The notes under the pieces: model-generated
Told to the model about the DNA's origin: nothing
Seen by the model: the letters and a program-made list of their open reading frames with translations, nothing else
Databases searched by the model: none
Position numbers and translations under genes: made by a program
NCBI RefSeq assembly: GCF_030936135.1
Contig: NC_082598.1
Location: forward strand, 56,264,347-56,328,346
DNA: 64,000 bases
Origin: Gavia stellata
Lineage: Eukaryota > Chordata > Aves > Gaviiformes > Gaviidae
Direction: 5' to 3'
Part shown: positions 55,524 through 64,000 of the stretch, one piece after another
How positions within the stretch are numbered: the stretch's first letter is position 1
Layout: each line of letters begins with the position of its first letter

Positions 55524-56210
55524 GGCCTGGCCCGGGGGGTGCGGGCCGGGCCGGGGACGCCGAGCCGCCCCTCAGCCGCCGTCGGCTCCGCTCGTCGCGT
55601 AGCAACGGCTGCCGCCCGCGGGCGGAGCGTCGCCGAGGCAAACCGGCCGCCGTTGCTTGGGTCGCCCGGCGGGGCGGTGCCGGAAGGGGTGGGCCCGCGG
55701 CGGACTTTCTGTCGGGATTTAGCACTGTCGTCCGATTTCTCCCCGTGCTCGGGGAGGAGTAGTAGTTTGTCCCGGCGCGCTAACGGCGCCCGCTGCAGCC
55801 AGGGCCCTTGGGAGAGCGGCAGCGGTGGGGCTGAGGGAGCCCCGCGCGCCGAGGCCGGCGGTTGAAACCGTTGGAGGTGCCCTCCCCCCCCCGCGCGCGC
55901 GCCGCTGGGTGGCGGGGTGGCCCTTGGAGCTGCCGCTCCCGCTGCGCCTGGGTGCCTCCCGCTGTTAGCCGGCGGGCAGGGGGGTGTCCCGTTTGGTCGC
56001 CTCACGCTGAGGAACAGCGGCTGGCTGGCAGAACGACCTGATTTCTGAGGGGGCCGCCATTCCTGTCAGCCTTCCTCAGCGCCAGGCGGGAGACGCAGCG
56101 GCTCCCTGAAGGGACTGTCGCTGTGGGCGGGCTTCAGGGGAACCGCCTTCGGGGGGCCGGGGGCGCTCCGGGGGGGGCTCGCTTCCTCCAGCCCAACAGA
56201 TTCGGTGCGT
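55290..56210 (-). promoter_or_regulatory. RSPH4A: CpG island / promoter region of RSPH4A
   Basis: About 0.9 kb of very GC- and CpG-rich sequence covers the start of RSPH4A exon 1 and extends some 690 bp upstream. It has long G runs near 55885 and 56150-56178. Several overlapping long open frames on both strands (for example 55295-56005 minus and 55179-55865 plus) are composition artefacts. An island of this length beyond the gene might also serve a divergent plus-strand transcript, but I see no coding exon for one. Confidence 0.75.
55594..55665 (-). promoter_or_regulatory. RSPH4A: Candidate RFX X-box sites upstream of RSPH4A
   Basis: Two near-matches to the X-box (GTNRCC, spacer, RGYAAC) lie 71-142 bp upstream of the ATG: GTCGCGTAGCAAC at 55594-55606 and, on the minus strand, the reverse complement of GTTGCTTGGGTCGC at 55652-55665. 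Each has a perfect RGYAAC half and one mismatch in the other half. RFX factors with FOXJ1 drive motile-cilium genes, so the placement is sensible, but short motifs in GC-rich DNA arise easily. Confidence 0.4.
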
Positions 56211-58154
56211 TTGCTAGTGGGAAACCCCAGCAAGCTTCCTGAGGTGTTACTTATTTTTCTAGAAGGATTTTCAAGCGCTGCTTGTTTCCTTTCGTCATGA
56301 CCCGCAAACCGTGAAGTGCTGTTAGTGCTCTGCCATGAATGTCTGTGGTACAAGAATCTTTCCGACGTCTGCTGAGAGCAGAATGCATCTTCAAAAGCTT
56401 AATTTCGATTTAAAAAGAAATAAGCGACACTTATTTGCTTTCATTGTGTGCAGTAGAAAATTCAGCTTAATATTCTGTGTTTTAGTGGTGATATGTCGTG
56501 CTCTTGCCATATGGTACAAAGTTTTTTCTTTTAGGAGGAGAAAAATACTGTCAAATCTCATCATTACTTAAAAAAATTGTATTCACAGATCCAAGGAAAA
56601 AAGCAGATGTAATTTAAGTTGGAATGAAGGTGTTCTGATAGAAAACAGTTTTGTCATGTGATGCTATCAGTGCTAAGGAGGCAGCTGGCCATCATGTGAG
56701 TAACTTCTGTTTGCGACAGTATTCAAACACTAAAATGTGAAGGACAAATGTCACATTATGAGGAAGAACCTGCTAACTTCTATTAATTTAGTTATTTGAG
56801 ATTTGTTTTACAGAAATATAGTAGCACAGTGCTGTATGCTTTTGTAGTCCCATCAGGTATTTTGTGCTACAGTGCTATCTACTTGAACAGATATTCAAAA
56901 CTATGTTAATATCCAGAGCCCTCATCATGTGTGTAAAATTTGCTCACATGAATTGTCTCCTTAATTGTGCATAATTAAGTCAGTGAAGAACTTTTACTGT
57001 TTGAGTAAAATTAAACACATGCTAGTATTCAACAGGGAGGTTATAAAACAAATATATAGAGCAGGTGAGGTTTAAAAAAAAAAGACCTTTTAAGGAGCTG
57101 CATTTTAACAAATATCTACAGCTGGCCCAAGGGTAACTGTCATGTGTTCTCCAACAATTCAATAGGGAAAATAATACCATCTTAGGTTATCCATGTGAAG
57201 AAGCTGGTGCTGTACAGATCTCAGCAAAATGCCCTATTAAGGTTATAAGCTGTGTTAAATAAAGTAGTGCAATACCAGAACTATAAAATATAATTCAGTC
57301 ATTGATGGATCAATTAATGGAACTTTTAAAAAATGCAGTTTATTTTGGATATTTACTAGAAGTAACCAGAAAAAATTCTTAGATGGGGCATTGCAAATTT
57401 CTGTCAGATTCCAAAAGGGTAAATGCCAGAAGTATCATTGAGGAATGTGACCCATTCTGAAACAGCAGCAAAGGATGTTTCTACATCCTTTAATAGTTAG
57501 AGCATTTATATGAAGAATTAAAAAGTTTCTGTATTGTGTTCCTATGATTCCAACAAGTAAGACAGTAGTACAAAACTGTTACTTCTGGCTATCAACTTGT
57601 AGAGGCTTTATTATTAACCTACTGATCTTTGCAAGGAATGTGCACAAGTTCATTTTGCAGATGTATTTGCAGAACTTACATGTTGACTGCAGAGGGCGGT
57701 ACAGTACTTGCAAATTGCTTGTGAATTCCTTTTTATTTGATATCCCTCTTTCGTATTTGGAGGTAAAACTTGATCTGTTTAGTAATTAACTTTTATAAAA
57801 ATTGTATGGGATTAAGTTATCTTTCTACCTGTGATGTTCTGTGAAGCAGCTGCTCAAGAAAGGGCAACTGCTTTATCTTTTCAATCTTGTTCAACAAAGA
57901 AAGAGAAAACTAGGGGCACCTATATTTTGTAATAATGTTCTTCTCTGCCTTTGCAATTACATAAGTTAGGACACATGTAAAATGTACAATGGCTCAGGGC
58001 AAAGAGTACCTCAGAGCAGAAGGGTGTTTCAACAAGGTGCTGCGATGGTCTCTTGTTGATACAGAAAAGTAGGAAATGGATATATTCAATATTGCTGCAG
58101 AATCTCACTCTGATGAACACTGTCAGTAGCATGGGTTAAGTAGCTGAACAGTAA
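56211..58154. other. Region upstream of RSPH4A, no supported gene
   Basis: AT-rich sequence after the CpG island. A minus-strand open frame at 56066-56353 starts here and ends in the island, without splice or family support. Nothing else was recognised. Confidence 0.6.
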
Positions 58155-58415
58155 TTAAAGTATTAATGTTTTCTTTTCCCAAAGGAGATATGTTAATGGT
58201 TTGTATTGTCTCTGCTGTGGCCAGGTAGCAATGGTCTCTTGTCCTATGGCTTCAAGTCTGTTTTTCATAGCCCTTTTTTTAGACTGAACCTCTTGCCTGT
58301 TGCTGATTTCCACGGGGAGATCTAAAGATGGTATAAAATGTTGCATGTAGAACTGGACATCTGTTGCATTTCTATACAGTTTCATTGGTGAATTTTGAAC
58401 ATGCTTGCACTGGGA
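58155..58415 (-). CDS. Possible terminal coding exon of an unidentified gene
   Basis: A strong acceptor (CTGTCATTCCCTTCCCAG on the minus strand) is followed by an open frame of 86 codons running to TAA at 58155-58157. The peptide starts CKHVQNSPMKLYRNATDVQF. It is hydrophilic with Lys/Gln-rich helical stretches, contains QSKKRAMKNRLEAIGQETIA, and ends LLWEKKTLIL. Composition is not repetitive, and codon use looks more coding-like than neighbouring chance frames. I do not recognise the family. It could be the last exon of a gene whose upstream exons lie to the right, or a chance pairing of an acceptor with an open frame. Confidence 0.3.
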   Translation of the reverse strand, partial: SQCKHVQNSPMKLYRNATDVQFYMQHFIPSLDLPVEISNRQEVQSKKRAMKNRLEAIGQETIATWPQQRQYKPLTYLLWEKKTLIL

Positions 58416-61400
58416 AGGGAATGACAGGCAATCTGAATAGAGCTTCCCATTTCAAGTGGTAATCCTTCTGTGCTCTGTTGATTTTTGTGCAAACAACTAT
58501 TGAATGGGAAAGCCCAGATTCAGGTCGCATGTGTGTCTTCCTAGAGGAATGCCTTCATCACCAGAGCAATAAGTAGCACCTGTAAAGCACATGTAACGCA
58601 CCTGTAACTACTGAGGTGAAGCTGCCCTTTACTGTGTAGCAGGCCAGGCAACTTTGACTGGATTCCAGCCTGAACACTAGGAATCAGGTGCTATTGTTTT
58701 CTGTGTGAAGCTTGTTCTGGCAAGTGGCTGCCAGGTGTGCTGTCACTTAAGAGGAAGGCATAATTAGTAGATTCTTACTGGATTTGATATGGCATAGGTT
58801 TCAAACTGCGTACTGTGGTCAAGACTAAAGTGCCTGAGCCATACGAAGATTAGCTTTAGCTTTTGCTTTATACTGTGCTTATGAACTAAATACTTATGCT
58901 CGCTCTGACTGCTTCTAAATGACTTCAAGAGGAAAGGTACTGGAAAAGTGCAGGTTCTGTCTTGTTACCTTTGTTAATTCTCATGAAAAGGCTATTAACT
59001 ATGTATCTACTTTTTAATCTTTTTTCTGTTCAGAAGCCAGTGACATTCGTTTCTCCTGCAGTTCCAAAAAAGCCACAAGCAATTTTTATGCTTAGTTAAA
59101 CACAGAGCAAGTGGTTTTAATTGTATAACAGAGTTTTCTCTTTTACTCTTTTTTAACCCAGAGAGGATCAAAATGTGTTTCTGTATCACTTTCAGAATAG
59201 TTTTCCATTTGATTGAAATTCTTCTTTTTATGTCACTTCTAATAGCAATGTCCTGCTAAATATCTAAGTAAGTGCTTGTATATATAAAAGCCAATATTAT
59301 TCTGTGAATCTTAGATGTTTATTGTGCAGAGAAGAATAGATGCTTGTACAAGATCTCCTTAAAATATGGTAGTGACTTTTTTGTTAGTTACAAGGTTATC
59401 ATTGAGTCATTACCTTGTATGCCTCTTTCTTCTTCCATAGGGCTTGATTCTTTTCTTCAGGTTATGTGCTGAAGTCAAACTGTTCCTCAGGTGGTCGTAG
59501 ATGTTAGATTAGTGCTGGCAGTCTGAGATGCCTTTCTATGTGGCAATATTATTGGAAAGCTGAGAGACCATCATCTTTCTGCAGGGGGCTGATAGGAAAT
59601 GCATATGGTGCTCTGAGGAGAATAATAATCATTTCTGGAGATCTAGTGCCAGCTTTTGCTCTTATTGAAGTCAGCAGGAGTTTTGCTGCTGACTTCCGTG
59701 AAAGTAAGATTAGGTCCTTTGTCATTTCATTGTTGTTTTGTGACATAGGCCAGGTTATATGCTGGGAGACAAACTGATTTTAGTCTTGACTTATAGTGGA
59801 GAGTTCCTGTGGTTAAGGCCGAGTGTGAGTTTACATCCTGAGGTGTGAATTCTGTATTTTACAACCTCTGAATTCAGAAAATCACTGAGAGTTACAGGAT
59901 AATGTTCAATAGACATTTAACTATAACTGTGCAGTGGCAGCAATGTTGGTGTGGACCAGCAAAATTTCAAGGGGGTAAAAAATTTTATACCACCAGGTAA
60001 TCTGAGTGCTAAACCTATGTTGTAAACAAAGCGTTTGACCAAACTATGTTATTACAGTGACATGGTGAGGATTTTTGTTAGGAGAAGTGCAGGAAATTGA
60101 AGTTGATAGCTTTTCAGATACTGGAATGTAATGTTCTTGTGGTTCTGATTTCTATTACTGAAGGTGATGGTATTTCTCTGGTTTTGGGCACTGTGTGACT
60201 GACTAAAAATTGCAGTGGACACCATGATTAGTGCTTTCTGGGTGCTGTATCTCTAATTTATTATGATTTTCTTTGATGTTGGTATACCATTTTTTACAAG
60301 TCAGTACCATCAGAGCGTGGTGTTTTTGGTTGCTATTTATGACGAGAAAGATTAGTTTTCTGGCAAAGAGGGTATGGCAGTTGTGCATCTTAAATATATG
60401 CTGGGTTTAACCACTGTCAGCCTAGGTACTTTGTGTTGGTGCTCAGAACTGTCCATTTCCTACAAGTCTGTTAGATCACAACTGCAGATTTCAGAGGCTG
60501 TGTGGTGTGATGCTTGCTAGGGTGAGATGAAAAGCAGTGGTGATCCTTGCTAGCACGTTACAGCTGTGGTACGGAGTTCAAGTGGGCCAGTTTTGGATCT
60601 ACATAGGGCCAGCTGGGCTTCTGTTACGTGTTTTTGTTGACTGTTATGCAGAGAAATCTGAATGTCTGTGTGGGATAGTGCCTTCTCTTTAAAAGGTCTA
60701 ACTATGCGTAATTGTGTTTTTTCTGTACTGTTCTCATTGACTGAACCTGTTTCAGTGGTTCATATTGAAGGTATCCACATTTGTTTCTCAGAGCTGTATA
60801 GATCCTGATAACTGTGGTGTTGCAACAGTGGAAAAATGCGCTGTTGGAGTTTAGGATCTTTGATTGCTGCAGTGGTGTACCAGGTGGCAGCAATGTGGTG
60901 GAATGAGCATCAAATACCCTCATCTGCTCTGACTTGTTGCAGGCTTGTGAAATCTTAACAGACTTGTTTCTCCTTGCTGTGCATCTAAAGTTCTCCTTTC
61001 TTGGAGGACAGGGGGGTGAAAGGGAGGGGAGATTTTGTTCAATGTAGAAATTCCTGGGGATTTTGTTTCTGTTAATATTGGATTAAGTGACAGTTAAAAT
61101 GAAGCAATGTTTTATTGTCATTAATAAAAGGGAGGTTCACTTTTCACTTTGTAGATCTGTAACTTTTATATCTATTATATTTTATATTTATTGGATATTG
61201 CATTCAACTTACAATGATTATATGTAATGTTTTTATTCTTATGTGAAGCTGAGCAAGTGCAATCACTTCAAGAGGATTATAAATTTCAGTCAAATCCTAT
61301 TTTGCTTTTCCCTAGCTGTGTGTGTGTTTTATGGCATTTCTCATCATAGAGAGAATGGATTCGATTATTTTTTCCGCTCCTGTGGTAAACCCTCTAGTCT

Positions 61401-62108
61401 GCAGCAGCAGTATAAAACGGGGTGTAATGATTCAGCAGTATTTTACAGAACTATACAAAACATGAGGAAATAGAGAACCAGGCCTGACATCTTGCCCTTT
61501 CAAATCATTAGGAGAAGGACTATCTGAGCATATTCTTTACTATTTGTCAAATACTTAGAAAATAAATATTCTAAAATCAAAATCCTTCAGAAGTGTAGAT
61601 AGCATTGTTTTCACTGGGGACTCTGGAAATGGCTAGGAGGTTTTGTGGAACTTAGGGATATACAGGAAAAGTTTCAGTATTTCACTAGGATTAGTCATAC
61701 ATGTAAGTTCACATTTAAATTCTTTAAAGGAGGAGCTTGCCATGTTAGATGCCATAAACATGAAATTCTGCTGAAAAATCCATCTTTATATTGCAGTCCT
61801 GTCCAAAAATCCATGCTACTGAATTATCACTTTAAAAAAATACAACTTTTCAGGCCATGTTTTTTCAATGATGTCCAAGCAAGTTGTCCTATATTACGCT
61901 ATTTTGACTCTGTGATATGTAATAATTGACTTGTTTGAGGATAGCAGTATGCTCAGAAATAGTATGTTTAATACGGATCTACTGAGTTCATAATGCGATT
62001 GCATTCTTCGTTTGAAATAATACTCAAAGCCTAATGGGGAAGCAAGCCTATGAAGTTCACTTTTTGACGATTTCCAATAAAGAGAAGTCCATCTCTATCA
62101 TGGTTATG
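58416..62108. other. 3.7 kb without a supported gene
   Basis: Sequence becomes T- and G-rich on the plus strand between about 59.4 and 61 kb, with no CpG island and no repeat that I can name. Plus-strand open frames at 59538-59777, 61243-61473 and 61645-61929 have no domain or splice support. Confidence 0.55.
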
Positions 62109-62379
62109 TCATGAAACACCATTAGACCAACCATTTTCTCTAGAAATAATTTCTGTAAGTTCAAATACTCTTTCATTGTAAATTGGACGTCTAGATTCAG
62201 TATCCATTGTTGCAGATAACGTTGTCCCATTTTCTTTTTCCAGAGATGTAGAACTTCCTGTAATTATTCTAGGAACAAACATGCTCATTTGAAAACTATT
62301 TTTTTTTCTTCTGTTTTCCTCTTTATTATTTTGGTTAGGGCTTCTATTTTCACTTAGTCTCCACATCTTTTTTCTATCT
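62109..62379 (-). CDS. Probable coding exon of an unidentified gene (hydrophilic tail)
   Basis: On the minus strand a good acceptor (TTTTTGTAATGCTTTTCAG) precedes an open frame of 89 full codons ending in TGA. The peptide begins DRKKMWRLSENRSPNQNN, is rich in Asn, Arg, Glu and Ser, and contains MSMFVPRIITGSS and RRPIYNERVFELTEIISREN. It looks like a cytoplasmic tail or linker: very polar, no cysteine, not a heptad coiled coil. The acceptor phase (exon starts at the third codon base) needs an upstream exon ending after two codon bases. I do not recognise the family. Confidence 0.4.
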
Positions 62380-63341
62380 CTGAAAAGCATTACAAAAACA
62401 AGGCAAAAATTTGCATCAGCAATCAAAAGACTGTATTTAGGTGAAGTAAACAGGAGTACCTATGAAGTGTCTCTGAGATATGTTTCCCTGTATTTTATAT
62501 TAGTAACTTAGCAACATCACTAGATTTTTGGTGAAAAAATTTCCATCCTATTTTACATATATATGTTTTCCATAGAAAATAAACTATGAATTTAGATAGC
62601 AGAATAGATTCTATGTTTTAGTCTGTGTTTTTCTTGTAAAATATTTATATAATCATTGTAAAGGTCTTGCTCACCTGTGTTTGGAACTTGGTTCCCTCTT
62701 CTATATTTTGTTGATGAAAACTTCTTTAGCTGTCAATGTTAATAAGTGTTCAAAGCATCCATATTAAACCATAAATTTATTTTTATTACTGTGTCAAAAT
62801 ATGAAAAAATATTGTGTCCATGTAAGAAACTGTAAGAGCATCTTAAAAGGTGCCCTTAAGTATGTAAAACTTAGGGGCTATAACATTTTACTTTTAGCTG
62901 TCTGGAGTGAGGTTGAGAACTCTTTGATGCTTAGAGTTAATATACATAGGGTAAAATGTTTGGGAGTTAAAAAGACATGACAATCCATGCATTGAGCAAG
63001 GATTGCTTAACTGAGTGATGTGGAAGTTCTGTCCTGATATGCTTCAAATTATGCATCTCTTCAGGCTTTAGTCACCCTTCTCAGAACTGAAAGTGATCAC
63101 GATTATCTATTTCAGACTCCCAATTTATCGATCTTCTACTGAAGGAGAAAGCAACTTCCTTCCTTTTCCTTCACTGTCCAAAGAAATAAGTAGAACAGCT
63201 GCTGGGAGCATACACCATTTATACCAGCCTAGGTAGAGCTCAGGAGGGGGAGACAGCTGAATTCAACTTCTTTCAGTCTAAGACTGGAATCATATTCCCT
63301 GCATCTTGAATGAGGAGACCTGGGTACACTACAAAATTCTG
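62380..63341. other. AT-rich spacer, nothing recognised
   Basis: AT-rich sequence between two possible minus-strand exons, likely intronic if those exons are real. Confidence 0.5.
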
Positions 63342-63527
63342 CTATCCTTTTCCTAGCTTAATATTCAAAGTTGTTTTTTTCGTCTTTCCTAAAGCAAAAC
63401 CATGATCTTGGAGCACAGTCATGAGTGATTTCTTGAGACATTCCAGTACAGTCAATAAAAAGATAAAAACAATTAGAGCTAATACTTCATAGCCAACAGT
63501 AGTTTTCCAGGATACAGTAATAACTGT
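63342..63527 (-). CDS. Possible membrane-segment exon of an unidentified gene
   Basis: A clear acceptor (TTTTCTTCTTACAG on the minus strand) opens a frame that encodes a short polar start with a Trp. A hydrophobic helix follows (YEVLALIVFIFLLTVLECL) and then a basic stretch (KKSLMTVLQ), running to TAG at 63342. The shape, Trp then a roughly 20-residue membrane helix then a basic turn, is vaguely like the first helix of CTR-type copper transporters, but this is weak. No good donor is seen inside, and its phase does not pair directly with the exon at 62109-62379. Confidence 0.28.
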   Translation of the reverse strand, partial: TVITVSWKTTVGYEVLALIVFIFLLTVLECLKKSLMTVLQDHGFALGKTKKTTLNIKLGKG

Positions 63528-64000
63528 AAGAAGAAAACATGGGGAGCAAAAAGTTAAGGTATTAAAAAAATTCACGATAGAGCTTGAGAATTCTCTCTTG
63601 AAAGAAACTAGGTCTAAACACCATCTGTTAATCAGGTAGTGGTTTGCTTCATGAAGTGACCATGATTTTATTCAGAGAGCCAAATTCCATTGTGGAGTTA
63701 ATTAGTGAAATTTCCTGTACCTCAGTGAGACAGTTATGGCTCAAATTCCTATCTGTTAGGAATCTGCATTATGGGTTTTTCATTAATGATATTCCACAGA
63801 AGGACATACTAAGTTTATGCACAAAAAAAATTTACTTATTGCACAGATATAAGTGTGAAGCAATAAGAATAATGCTTCAAGTTTTAAAGAACAAAAATAA
63901 AAAAGCCTGAGCCTCTTACTTACAAGGTGGTGTATTTACAGATTGAAAATAAATCATAACAGGAAAAAATTCAGCAGGCTTAATATGCCTACCTCTGTTG
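63528..64000. other. Right end of window, nothing supported
   Basis: AT-rich sequence. The plus-strand open frame at 63644-63910 has no splice-flanked or family support. Confidence 0.5.

Noticed and set aside
55295..56005. Long minus-strand open frame (236 codons) overlapping the RSPH4A start, and several similar long frames on both strands
   Set aside because: They lie entirely in the CpG island, where stop codons are rare. They are Arg/Pro/Ala-rich without domains and conflict with the well-supported RSPH4A exon 1 frame.
56066..56353. Minus-strand frame of 95 codons upstream of RSPH4A
   Set aside because: Half of it is in the CpG island, there is no splice site or family similarity, and it terminates before RSPH4A. 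It could be 5' leader sequence at most.
63342..63527. Assignment to a CTR/SLC31 copper transporter
   Set aside because: Resemblance is limited to a Trp-helix-basic pattern. No MxxxM helix or other transporter segment is visible nearby, so I left the gene unnamed.

Overview
The window is nuclear DNA of a vertebrate, most likely a bird. The genes are split into many small exons with GT-AG introns. There are two CpG-island promoters in an AT-rich background. Two LINE fragments are recognisable as CR1 (chicken repeat 1), one of them ending in the octamer-like ATTCTATG/ATTCTATC tail typical of avian CR1. I see no operons, phage, CRISPR or other prokaryotic features. I see no tRNA or rRNA gene.

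Three genes lie head-to-tail on the minus strand. (1) Positions 79-5698 hold the first four coding exons of BDH2 (119 codons); the gene runs off the left edge. (2) Positions 10283-47630 hold a complete CENPE gene, the kinetochore kinesin CENP-E. I could assemble 44 coding exons whose splice phases all agree; they total 6663 nt, or 2220 residues. (3) Positions 48478-55523 hold a complete RSPH4A-type radial spoke head gene, with six coding exons and 750 residues. Only about 850 bp separate the RSPH4A stop codon from the CENPE start codon. That gap carries a CpG island with a CCAAT box and a CHR-like element, which suits the G2/M expression of CENP-E.

The right-hand 8 kb (about 56-64 kb) is mostly non-coding as far as I can see. 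It contains three minus-strand open segments that begin at good splice acceptors, at 58155-58415, 62109-62379 and 63342-63527. They may be exons of one or more genes I do not recognise. The gaps between genes and the larger introns hold CR1 fragments, homopolymer runs, AT-rich tracts and recurrent G/T-rich low-complexity tracts.

The genes do not form a pathway: BDH2 is metabolic, CENPE mitotic and RSPH4A ciliary. The notable points are the exon architecture of CENPE (17 consecutive symmetric phase-0 exons in the coiled-coil rod, equal-sized duplicated exons, one GC-AG intron and a tiny last exon encoding a CaaX motif), the Tyr/Gln/Pro repeat at the RSPH4A N-terminus, and the placement of RSPH4A beside CENPE. 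I did not find a convincing undescribed system.
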